Assembly (NCBI GenBank): GCA_003551265.1
Contig: PUMG01000290.1
Location: 1-13,287 of the forward strand
Origin: Halovenus sp.
Lineage (GTDB): Archaea; Halobacteriota; Halobacteria; Halobacteriales; Haloarculaceae
Direction of reading: 5' to 3'
Length of the DNA stretch: 13,287 bases
The position numbers were made by a program, and so were the translations under genes. How positions within the stretch are numbered: position 1 is the stretch's first letter; each line of letters opens with the position of its first letter. Shown piece after piece: positions 5,881 through 12,390 of the stretch. The notes beneath the pieces are model-generated. The model worked only from the letters and a program-made list of their open reading frames with translations. It did not search any database and had not been told where the DNA came from.

Positions 5881-6741
5881 ATGCGCACGCTATCGAACGT
5901 CGACACTGTCGGCGTGGTCGGTGCTGGTAACATGGGCAGTGGTATCGCACAGGTCGCAGCAACGAGCGGCTACGACGTCATCATGCGCGACATCGAGACT
6001 GCGTACGTCGACGCCGGAATGGACACCATTGAGTCCAGTCTCGACCGCCTGGTTTCGAGCGACAGGCTCCCCTCCGAGGAAGCCGAGGAGGCACGCGAGC
6101 GAATTACTGGAACGACAGAACTCGACGCGCTGGCAGATGCTGACCTCGTCGTCGAAGCCGTCGTCGAGAACATGGACGTGAAAACCGACGTCTTCGCGGA
6201 CCTGGACGAGATTACCGACGACGACGTCGTACTCGGCACGAACACGAGCACGCTCTCGATAACCTCAATCGCGAGCGCAACCTCTCGGCCAGAACTCGTC
6301 GCCGGCATCCATTTCATGAACCCGGTACCGATAATGGAAGGCGTCGAAATCGTCGTCGGCGAGCAGACCACACCCGAAGCAGTCGACCTGGCACACGAGT
6401 TCTCCGAGGCGCTGGGGAAGACAACCTGGGAGTCCGACGACAAGCCGGGATTCGTCGTCAACCGTGTCCTGATGCCCTGGATTAACGAGGGTATCCGTGC
6501 CTACGACGAGGGTGTCGCCACCAGAGAGGATATCGACGACGGACTCAAACTCGGGACGAACGTGCCGATGGGACCGCTCGAACTCGCCGACCACATCGGG
6601 CTGGACATCTGTCTCGATGCGAGCACCACACTGTACGAGGAGCTAGGAGACCGATACAAACCCGCATACCTCCTCAAGCGCAAGGTCGAAGCCGGTGAAC
6701 TCGGGAGAAAAACCGGCTCTGGATTCTACGACTACGAGTGA
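5881..6741 (+). CDS. hbd: 3-hydroxyacyl-CoA dehydrogenase (short, monofunctional)
   Basis: A 286-residue cytoplasmic enzyme that interconverts 3-hydroxyacyl-CoA and 3-ketoacyl-CoA using NAD(H), in fatty acid oxidation or 3-hydroxybutyryl-CoA metabolism. The N-terminal Rossmann domain carries [15 protein letters not shown] (10-24). The catalytic His-Glu pair, twelve residues apart as in mammalian enzymes, is H144 and E156 in [17 protein letters not shown]. The C-terminal helical domain has [23 protein letters not shown] and the closing [12 protein letters not shown]. Length matches stand-alone PaaH/Hbd proteins, with no hydratase domain fused. The N-terminal [10 protein letters not shown] leads straight into the first strand, so the ATG at 5881 fits. 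Chain-length preference cannot be read from the sequence. Transcription converges on the FAH-family gene, with a hairpin between. Confidence 0.9.
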   Translation: MRTLSNVDTVGVVGAGNMGSGIAQVAATSGYDVIMRDIETAYVDAGMDTIESSLDRLVSSDRLPSEEAEEARERITGTTELDALADADLVVEAVVENMDVKTDVFADLDEITDDDVVLGTNTSTLSITSIASATSRPELVAGIHFMNPVPIMEGVEIVVGEQTTPEAVDLAHEFSEALGKTTWESDDKPGFVVNRVLMPWINEGIRAYDEGVATREDIDDGLKLGTNVPMGPLELADHIGLDICLDASTTLYEELGDRYKPAYLLKRKVEAGELGRKTGSGFYDYE

Positions 6742-6767
6742 GAGCGAGTCTCTGAGCTGTTCAGCGA

Positions 6768-6791
6768 TTCTCGCCACGATGGGGGCGAGAA
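6768..6791. terminator. Hairpin between convergent genes (putative bidirectional terminator)
   Basis: TTCTCGCC (6768-6775) pairs perfectly with GGCGAGAA (6784-6791) around an 8-base loop. It sits 27 bases after the dehydrogenase stop and 30 bases before the 3' end of the minus-strand FAH-family gene, so it could terminate transcription from either side. No strong T-run follows. Confidence 0.45.
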
Positions 6792-6820
6792 ATCTCTGAT
6801 GACGTACGATACTCCGTCTC

Positions 6821-7594
6821 TCAGGGAATCGAGACGGTGTGTCTGAGACGGCCGATGCCCTCGATTTCGACGACCACTTCGTTGCCGTCAGCGAGCGGTC
6901 CGACACCTTCTGGTGTACCGGTTGCGATGACGTCACCGGGTTCGAGTGTCATGTAGGTCGTGATTTCGGCGATCAACTCGGGTATCGAGAAGATGAGATA
7001 CTCCCGCGAGGAGTCTTGTTTTCGTTCGCCATCGAGAAACAGCTCGATGCTAGCGTCCTCGGGTACGTGTTCCGGGTCGGCACAGACCGGACCGAGCGGG
7101 GCGGCGTTGTCGAAGGCTTTGCCCCGGACCCAGTTGGTTTCTCGGTCCTGGTCGTCACGGTTCGAGAGGTCGACCATGCAGGTGTATCCGTCGATGACGC
7201 CGAGTGCCTCTGAGGCCGGTACGTGGCGACACTGCTCACCGATGATGACGGCCAGTTCAGCCTCGTACTCGATGCACTCTTTCTCGGCGGGGAGGCGAAC
7301 GTGACTTTCGTGACTCGCAACTGCGTTCGGCGCTTTCAGGAAGAGAAGCGGTCTGTCGGGGACAGACTCACCACGCTCGTCAGCGTGTGCGGCGTAGTTC
7401 CGACCGATACAGACGATCTTGCTCGGCTCACACGGCGGCAGTATCTCGACCTCGTCGGGAGTGTACGTCCGGTCTGCGAAGCGAATCACACCCCCTTCAC
7501 CGGCAATTTCGTCTGGAGCGACGTTTCCCTCCTCGTCCAGCCACTGTCCGGTTCGAACGCTTCCTGCCGGGTCGCGGAATCTGACTCGTTTCAT
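6821..7594 (-). CDS. Fumarylacetoacetate hydrolase (FAH) family protein
   Basis: A 257-residue member of the FAH / 2-keto-4-pentenoate hydratase group (COG0179 type), metal-dependent enzymes that hydrate, hydrolyse or decarboxylate beta-keto or acylpyruvate acids. Residues 1-55 are a variable N-terminal domain; the catalytic beta fold begins at SKIVCIGRNYAAHADE (58-73). The divalent-metal ligands are E109 and E111 in IEYEAELAV and D142 in MVDLSNRD, matching the E-x-E...D set of FAHD1. The family C-terminal motif appears as PGDVIATGTPEGVG (219-232). Activities such as acylpyruvase, oxaloacetate decarboxylase or homoprotocatechuate-pathway isomerase cannot be told apart here, and no neighbouring aromatic-degradation genes are present. 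Its ATG overlaps the stop of the upstream RAD55-like gene (four shared bases, ATGA), implying translational coupling. Confidence 0.88.
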   Translation of the reverse strand: MKRVRFRDPAGSVRTGQWLDEEGNVAPDEIAGEGGVIRFADRTYTPDEVEILPPCEPSKIVCIGRNYAAHADERGESVPDRPLLFLKAPNAVASHESHVRLPAEKECIEYEAELAVIIGEQCRHVPASEALGVIDGYTCMVDLSNRDDQDRETNWVRGKAFDNAAPLGPVCADPEHVPEDASIELFLDGERKQDSSREYLIFSIPELIAEITTYMTLEPGDVIATGTPEGVGPLADGNEVVVEIEGIGRLRHTVSIP

Positions 7595-8220
7595 GCGATA
7601 TCCCGGCTGGTGTCGATTGAAACGTCCTCGGTGAGTTCGAGCTTGATAGTGTCGATTGGCGCTCGGCCACCACGGAACTTGGGAATCGAGAGGCGATTTT
7701 CCACCTCGCTCCCGTGAGGGTCGGTTTTCAGGTGGAAGATAACGTCGGCGAAGTGTTCTGTCGTATCGCGCAACGGCGGGACGGAGTGGCCGTCGAGACA
7801 GTGCAAGATCGCTAGGCTGTTCGTGTTGAATATGTGATTCTGGAGGTTGTTCATGAAGCTTCGGAACCGGGAGGGTGGCTCCTGTGATTCGAGGACGTCG
7901 AGCGGGTCCACGATGAGGTTCGACGTCTCGGGGAGCGCGCTCACCAGCTTTCCAGCGTTATCCAGCGGTGCTTCGCCGGAGATGTGTCGAACCGTCGGTT
8001 CGCCAGTGGTCGTCGGCGTCGTCCGAATACTGTCTGTTACGGCCTCTGCAGACCGGTTGAGCGAGAGCCAGAGCGTTCCTCGGGTTGCCGTCAACTCGTA
8101 TAGAAACAGCTCTGCCTGGCTCGCAGGACTCGCCGACAGCACGACGATGCTCCCCGCTGGAAGGCCCCCGTCGAGTTTTCGGTCGAGGACGTCGATTCCC
8201 GTCTGCAACCGGTCACTCAT
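7591..8220 (-). CDS. RAD55/KaiC-like protein with a degenerate P-loop
   Basis: A 209-residue protein of the RecA-superfamily group found in many haloarchaea (RAD55- or KaiC-like, often in signalling contexts). It opens like KaiC proteins, LQTGIDVLDRKLDGGLPAGSIVVLSA. Where the Walker A motif GxxxxGK[ST] should follow, it reads SASPASQAELFLYE (29-42), without the lysine or the second glycine. A Walker-B-like strand is seen as SNLIVDPLDVL (100-110, D105). The C-terminal half (118-209) includes HFADVIFHLKTD and FRGGRAPIDTIKLELTEDV, like strands of the same fold. It probably does not hydrolyse ATP and may bind a partner or nucleotide without turnover. It lies 71 bases downstream of the MinD-like gene and overlaps the start of the FAH-family gene. 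A TATA-like CTTAAC about 29 bases before its ATG suggests its own promoter. Confidence 0.78.
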   Translation of the reverse strand: MSDRLQTGIDVLDRKLDGGLPAGSIVVLSASPASQAELFLYELTATRGTLWLSLNRSAEAVTDSIRTTPTTTGEPTVRHISGEAPLDNAGKLVSALPETSNLIVDPLDVLESQEPPSRFRSFMNNLQNHIFNTNSLAILHCLDGHSVPPLRDTTEHFADVIFHLKTDPHGSEVENRLSIPKFRGGRAPIDTIKLELTEDVSIDTSRDIA

Positions 8221-8246
8221 CTACACCCCGGTTGTTGCCTCTCCGC

Positions 8247-8252
8247 GTTAAG
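8247..8252 (-). promoter_or_regulatory. Putative TATA box of the RAD55-like gene
   Basis: CTTAAC on the minus strand, in an AAAACTTAAC context, is centred about 29 bases before the ATG at 8220. It would drive the RAD55-like and FAH-family pair. A second AT-rich stretch (TTATATT, around 8278-8284) is too far upstream for a leaderless start. Confidence 0.35.
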
Positions 8253-8291
8253 TTTTCCGCTGAGTGTCACTCTACCAATATAATGTTTGAT

Positions 8292-9029
8292 TCACACAGA
8301 TGGCTGGAACACGTGAATGGAGTCACGGTTCGAACACTGCTCACGGGGTGTCGAGCGGAACATCGTCCTGGAAACTGAGTGGAGTTCGCTCTGAACCTGG
8401 TGGTTATCGAGTGGACTCTCGACTGTTGGAACTTCACCCAGCACAGGACAGCCACGGAAACGTCGGTCTCGCCCGTCAGGACGAGAACCTTGCCGTCGCT
8501 CGTCGGGACGAGAACGTCGATGTTGCGCCTCGAGATGAGCACTGGGTGCAGTTTTCCGGAGAATCACACCGGCGACGGCACCCCGAACTCGGTCGGCAAC
8601 GGCAACGGTTCGTTCGGTATCTTCCAGACACTGTGGCTGGTCCGTCGAGACGACGACGGTACGGTCCGCACAGCGGAGTGGAACGACTGTGTCCGCGCTG
8701 ATACCTGCGGGACAGTCGACGAGAACTGGACCGTCCCTGGAGTGCAGACGGGACAACGCCGTTCGAAGCCGTTTTCGTCTCCCACCGGTGACGAACGAGA
8801 CTCCTGGAAACGCACTGGAACGGACGGTCACTTCCGAAACAGGTTGTCCGTCCGCGAGGGCGTCGACACCGCCAGCGCGACCGACCCCGGTGTAGTGGTG
8901 TATATCGGGCATATCACAGTCGCCGTCGACGACCAGCGGGTCGTAGCCACGACTGGCCAGCGCTCGTGCCAGGCCGAGTGCTGTCGTCGTCTTTCCACAG
9001 CCTCCTTTTCCACCTGCAACTGCGAGCAT
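8292..9029 (-). CDS. MinD/ParA-like ATPase with an internal repeat expansion
   Basis: A 245-residue P-loop ATPase of the MinD/ParA family. The deviant Walker A motif is complete, AGGKGGCGKTTTA (5-17), with signature K8 and K13. The next strand, LVVDGDCDMPDIHH (32-45), and the Walker B strand VLVDCPAGIS (102-111, D105) are also typical. Residues 193-213 (CPVLGEVPTVESPLDNHQVQS) match the late MinD signature of haloarchaeal paralogues. Just before it, residues 164-190 are an arginine-rich stretch made of three 9-residue units from a 27-bp tandem repeat, where relatives would be expected to have a short linker. The C-terminus lacks an obvious membrane-targeting amphipathic helix. In haloarchaea MinD homologues position surface machinery rather than the division site; which cargo this one serves is unknown. 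It follows htpX by 48 bases and may share its transcript. Confidence 0.85.
   Translation of the reverse strand: MLAVAGGKGGCGKTTTALGLARALASRGYDPLVVDGDCDMPDIHHYTGVGRAGGVDALADGQPVSEVTVRSSAFPGVSFVTGGRRKRLRTALSRLHSRDGPVLVDCPAGISADTVVPLRCADRTVVVSTDQPQCLEDTERTVAVADRVRGAVAGVILRKTAPSAHLEAQHRRSRPDERRQGSRPDGRDRRFRGCPVLGEVPTVESPLDNHQVQSELHSVSRTMFRSTPREQCSNRDSIHVFQPSV
8460..8540 (-). repeat. 27-bp tandem repeat, three diverged units, inside the MinD-like gene
   Basis: Units at 8514-8540, 8487-8513 and 8460-8486 follow each other without gaps. The last two share 20 of 27 bases by eye; the first and third share about 18. They code for AHLEAQHRR, SRPDERRQG and SRPDGRDRR. Because the unit is nine codons, expansion keeps the frame. 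Confidence 0.65.
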
Positions 9030-9077
9030 ACCGCTGGGTTGTCCCGTCTTCCGGTATGAACCCTCGGACTATCGTGA

Positions 9078-9965
9078 CTAGCGCATCGGGCCCGCACCGG
9101 AAGCGAGTTCACGCTCGAGTTCCCGGAGTTTTTCCACTCGTCGCTCGGTCGACGGATGAGTTCGCGCCAGACGGCCGATGGCACCTTTGCGGATCGGGAT
9201 GATGAAAAACGCGTTCATCTCGGCCTGTTCGCGCAGGTCTTCGGTCGGAACCTCACTGACGCTGTCGTCGATACGTAACAGTGCGGACGCCAGTGCTGAC
9301 GGATTCCCGGTTATCAGCGCCCCGCCGCGGTCGGCAGCGTACTCTCGATAGCGCGAGAGCGTTCGTATGAGCACGAACGAGACGACCCACACGAGCAACG
9401 AGACCAGAATTGCAACGGCAATCGAGGCACCGCCTTCGCGTCGGCGACCGCCGAATAGCCAGCCCCAGCGGACGATGAGAAACGCAATCGTCGAGAGGAA
9501 CGAGGCGATTGTCATCACCATCACGTCCCGATTTTTGATGTGAGCCAGTTCGTGGGCAATGACGCCGTCGAGTTCCTCCTGTGTGAGCGTCGAGAGCAGG
9601 CCAGTTGTGACACACACGGCGGCCGACCGCTGTGACCGCCCGGTCGCAAACGCGTTCGGAACGTCCGAATCCGCCACGGCGACGGTCGGTTTGGGGAGGT
9701 CGGCTTGCTGTGCGAGGCGGTCGACCGACCGGTGGAGCTGTGGATACTCTGCAGGGTCGACTTCCCGTGCCCCCATGCTGTACAGTGTAAGACGGTCGCT
9801 GAAGAGGAACTGCGCGAGCGTGAACGAACCGAACAGCACGACGACGAGCAGCAGGTTCTGGAACGCCTCCCAGAGCACCGCGAGAAACACCACGTACAGG
9901 ACACCGAGCAACAGCATCGTCAGAAACATTCGGCTGCGAAGCCCCCAGTCCGGTTGCCACTCCAT
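9078..9965 (-). CDS. htpX: HtpX-like membrane zinc metalloprotease (M48)
   Basis: A 295-residue membrane protease of the M48 family, which degrades misfolded or damaged membrane proteins with its active site on the cytoplasmic face. Two membrane segments near the N-terminus (about 13-32 and 37-55) precede the catalytic domain. The zinc site is HELAH (138-142, ligands H138 and H142, general base E139), with the third ligand E208 in YREYAADRGG. Two more hydrophobic segments lie between them (149-170 and 180-202). The conserved THPSTERRVEKL (269-280) closes the domain. The start is taken at the ATG at 9965: MEWQPDWGLR is the usual haloarchaeal HtpX opening, and a TATA box lies 27 bases upstream. 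The longer frame back to 10073 would cross that promoter. It is divergent from pyrB. Confidence 0.92.
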   Translation of the reverse strand: MEWQPDWGLRSRMFLTMLLLGVLYVVFLAVLWEAFQNLLLVVVLFGSFTLAQFLFSDRLTLYSMGAREVDPAEYPQLHRSVDRLAQQADLPKPTVAVADSDVPNAFATGRSQRSAAVCVTTGLLSTLTQEELDGVIAHELAHIKNRDVMVMTIASFLSTIAFLIVRWGWLFGGRRREGGASIAVAILVSLLVWVVSFVLIRTLSRYREYAADRGGALITGNPSALASALLRIDDSVSEVPTEDLREQAEMNAFFIIPIRKGAIGRLARTHPSTERRVEKLRELERELASGAGPMR

Positions 9966-9988
9966 GTAGAACAGTACGCGCTCGACTG

Positions 9989-9995
9989 TATAAAC
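9989..9995 (-). promoter_or_regulatory. TATA box of htpX
   Basis: GTTTATA on the minus strand is the best TATA match in the window, centred 27 bases before the htpX ATG at 9965. This is ideal spacing for a leaderless transcript. Confidence 0.55.
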
Positions 9996-10074
9996 GAACA
10001 CTGCTGGTCTCTCTGAACGAACGCGGTTGATATCTGTTGCAGGAGCGATAGCAGGATGGCTCGCAATCGTCACT

Positions 10075-10082
10075 ATGATTAG
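10075..10082 (+). promoter_or_regulatory. Putative TATA box of pyrB
   Basis: ATGATTAG is centred about 27 bases before the pyrB ATG at 10106, in the 140-base divergent region with htpX. No hairpin resembling a pyrimidine attenuator was noticed in this region. Confidence 0.35.
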
Positions 10083-10105
10083 CTTTCGTCTCAGTCTTTC
10101 GAGCG

Positions 10106-11020
10106 ATGAATCACGACCACATCACGAGTGCGAGACAGCTCTCACGGAGCGACATCGAGACGGTTCTCGACCGTGCTGCAGAGATTGCGGCAGACCCCGA
10201 TTCGGTCGCAAACAGCCACGAGGGGGCGTTGCTCGGACTGCTGTTCTTCGAGCCGAGTACACGGACGAAGATGAGTTTCTCGGCCGCAATCAAGCGTCTG
10301 GGGGGTGACGTTGTCGACATGGGACCGGTCGACTCTTCGAGCGTCAAAAAGGGCGAGAGTCTCGCGGATACGGTGCGTGTCGTCGAGGGATACGCGGATG
10401 CACTCGTGCTTCGCCACCCGAGCGAAGGGGCCGCCAAGATGGCCAGCGAGTTCGTCGACGTCCCACTCGTCAACGCAGGGGACGGCGCTGGACAGCACCC
10501 GACACAGACGCTCCTCGACCTCTACACCATCCGCGAGAGCGCCGGTCTCGAAGACGTCACTATCGGTATCATGGGTGACCTCAAATACGGCCGGACGGTC
10601 CACTCGCTGGCACACGCGCTGACGAACTTCAACGTCAGCCAGCACTTCATCAGTCCGGACAGTCTCAAACTCCCACGGAAGGTCCGATACGACCTGCATC
10701 AGGAGGGTTCGACTGTCAAAGAACACACTGATTTCGACCCGATTCTGCCGTCGCTCGACGTGCTCTATGTGACCCGGATTCAACGGGAGCGCTTCCCCGA
10801 CGAGAGCGAGTACCGCAAGGTCGCAGGAGAGTACCAGATAGACGCCGACACGCTCGCCAGCGCGCGCGACGACCTGACGGTGATGCATCCGTTGCCACGC
10901 GTCGACGAGATCGCCTACGACGTCGATGGGACCGACTACGCGAACTACTTCGAACAGGCGCACAACGGTGTCTCGGTTCGCATGGCGCTGCTCGACATTC
11001 TTCTCGGAGGTGGACAATGA
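10106..11020 (+). CDS. pyrB: Aspartate carbamoyltransferase, catalytic chain
   Basis: A 304-residue catalytic subunit of aspartate transcarbamoylase, which joins carbamoyl phosphate and aspartate in the second step of pyrimidine synthesis. The carbamoyl-phosphate site [12 protein letters not shown] (47-58) matches E. coli S52-T55. K82 in VKKGES corresponds to K84, and H131 and Q134 in [12 protein letters not shown] to H134 and Q137. R163 in [11 protein letters not shown]224 in [10 protein letters not shown] and the HPLPR loop (261-265) complete the site. Length is usual for the archaeal family. The ATG at 10106 gives the normal N-terminus. Its stop overlaps the pyrI start by four bases (ATGA), so the two chains are probably made in a coupled way to form the holoenzyme. 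Confidence 0.96.
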   Translation: MNHDHITSARQLSRSDIETVLDRAAEIAADPDSVANSHEGALLGLLFFEPSTRTKMSFSAAIKRLGGDVVDMGPVDSSSVKKGESLADTVRVVEGYADALVLRHPSEGAAKMASEFVDVPLVNAGDGAGQHPTQTLLDLYTIRESAGLEDVTIGIMGDLKYGRTVHSLAHALTNFNVSQHFISPDSLKLPRKVRYDLHQEGSTVKEHTDFDPILPSLDVLYVTRIQRERFPDESEYRKVAGEYQIDADTLASARDDLTVMHPLPRVDEIAYDVDGTDYANYFEQAHNGVSVRMALLDILLGGGQ

Positions 11021-11475
11021 CAGACCAGGAACTCCGTGTCAGTAAGATTCAGCGTGGGACCGTCATCGACCACATTCCCGGCGGACAGGCGCTCAACGTT
11101 CTCGCTATCCTCGGTATCGACGGAACTGAAGGCGATGTCGTCTCGATAGGAATGAACGTCCCATCCGACCGACTCGGTCGCAAGGACGTCGTCAAGGTCG
11201 AAGGTCGTGAACTCAGTCAGTCAGAACTCGACGTTCTCTCGCTCATCGCTCCCGATGCAAGCATAAACATCATCCGGGAGTTCGAGGTACGCCAGAAACA
11301 CCGGGTCGACCGTCCCGAGCGGGTTACCGGCGTCCTCGAATGTCCGAATCACAACTGCATCACCAGCGAGAGCGAACCGGTCGAAACCGAGTTCGAGGTG
11401 CTCGACGGAGGCATCCGGTGTGTCTACTGTGATACGATAATCCGCGAGAATATCGCATCTCACATCTACGTCTAG
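11017..11475 (+). CDS. pyrI: Aspartate carbamoyltransferase, regulatory chain
   Basis: A 152-residue regulatory subunit that binds allosteric nucleotides (CTP and ATP in known enzymes) and docks onto the PyrB chain. The N-terminal allosteric domain shows [20 protein letters not shown] (6-25), with the IxxGTVIDHI pattern typical of PyrI, followed by [16 protein letters not shown]. The zinc domain that contacts PyrB has all four cysteines: C109 and C114 (C-x4-C) and C135 and C138 (C-x2-C), the same spacing within each pair as E. coli. The ATG overlaps the pyrB stop, and no separate promoter is needed. Its presence indicates that pyrimidine synthesis here is under nucleotide feedback. Confidence 0.96.
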   Translation: MTDQELRVSKIQRGTVIDHIPGGQALNVLAILGIDGTEGDVVSIGMNVPSDRLGRKDVVKVEGRELSQSELDVLSLIAPDASINIIREFEVRQKHRVDRPERVTGVLECPNHNCITSESEPVETEFEVLDGGIRCVYCDTIIRENIASHIYV

Positions 11476-11506
11476 ACATCGTCTGTCGGGATTCTCGGTC
11501 GTCAGA

Positions 11507-11513
11507 CATATTT
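11507..11513 (+). promoter_or_regulatory. Putative TATA box of the aldo/keto reductase gene
   Basis: CATATTT is centred 28 bases before the ATG at 11538, in the 62-base gap after pyrI, so the reductase probably has its own leaderless transcript. Confidence 0.45.
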
Positions 11514-11537
11514 CCTGCGCCACCCTATCTGCGCTCG

Positions 11538-12350
11538 ATGGAGTACGTCACTCGCTGTGGAGAGGAGGTTCCGAAAATTGGTCTCGGGACGTGGGAGATG
11601 GAGCCACAAACAGCGTACGAGTCGGTCTCGACGGCGCTCGAACTTGGCTACCGACACGTCGACACGGCACAGTACTACGAGAACGAACAGCAGGTTGGTA
11701 CCGCAATCGAAGACGCCGATGTCGAACGTGAGGAGGTGTTTCTGACGACGAAGGTCAAACCCACGTACCGGACCGTGACAGAGATAGTTGACTCGACGAG
11801 AGCGAGCGTTGAGCGACTCGGTGTCGACCGGGTCGACCTGTTGCTCATCCACTGGCCGAACCCGCTGGCGGACCTCGAAACGGTGATGGCTGGATTGAAC
11901 GAGGCGCGAGACGTGGGTCTCACCAGACACATCGGCGTCAGCAACTTCGGAGTGGACCGTCTGGACCGTGCCCGGGAGTACTCCGACGCGCCCATCTTCA
12001 CGAACCAGGTGCTCTTTCACCCCTGGTGGCCACAGCGCGAGCTACTTGCTTACTGTCAGGAACACGATGTTGTGCTGACGGCGTACAGTCCGCTGGCGAA
12101 CGGCGGTGCAATCGACGACGACCTGCTGTGGGAAGTTGGTGAACGTTACGGCAAGACCGGTCCGCAGGTCGCGCTTCGATGGGTGACACAGCACAACAAC
12201 GTAATGACGATTCCGATGTCAACCTCGCGCGGGCACATGAAAGAAAATCTTGACACCTTCGATTTCATGCTGACTCGCGAGGACCACGACCGGGTGACAC
12301 GTCCCTCGTATCTCCAGACAGGGCTGGCGATGATTCGGAGCCAGCTGTGA
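11538..12350 (+). CDS. Aldo/keto reductase
   Basis: A 270-residue cytoplasmic (beta/alpha)8-barrel oxidoreductase that reduces aldehydes or ketones. The catalytic tetrad is complete: D42 and Y47 in YRHVDTAQYYENE, K72 in TTKV and H105 in LLLIHWPNP. Later family stretches are HIGVSNFGVDRL, the cofactor-facing NQVLFHPWWPQ and LTAYSPLANG. The usual phosphate-gripping IPKS near the end reads IPMS (TIPMSTSRGHMKENLD), with Met in place of the Lys that helps bind the 2'-phosphate of NADPH and no clear Arg at the ERI position. This suggests altered or relaxed cofactor preference, by inference. Length is slightly under the typical 280. The substrate is not predictable. It converges with the transporter gene, 40 bases between stop codons. 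Confidence 0.92.
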   Translation: MEYVTRCGEEVPKIGLGTWEMEPQTAYESVSTALELGYRHVDTAQYYENEQQVGTAIEDADVEREEVFLTTKVKPTYRTVTEIVDSTRASVERLGVDRVDLLLIHWPNPLADLETVMAGLNEARDVGLTRHIGVSNFGVDRLDRAREYSDAPIFTNQVLFHPWWPQRELLAYCQEHDVVLTAYSPLANGGAIDDDLLWEVGERYGKTGPQVALRWVTQHNNVMTIPMSTSRGHMKENLDTFDFMLTREDHDRVTRPSYLQTGLAMIRSQL

Positions 12351-12390
12351 ACTGATACTGGCGGGCGAACATCCCACTGATTTCCGTCCG

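Noticed and set aside
6814-6837. Second inverted repeat, CCGTCTC with GAGACGG, around the stop of the FAH-family gene
   Set aside because: Seven base pairs overlapping coding codons; a better-placed hairpin lies at 6768-6791, so this is probably chance.
8379-9059. Plus-strand frame of 226 residues opposite the MinD-like gene
   Set aside because: The minus-strand product has complete Walker A and B motifs; the plus frame is a shadow.
12351-12390. Terminator between the aldo/keto reductase and transporter genes
   Set aside because: The 40-base convergent gap shows no convincing inverted repeat or T-run.
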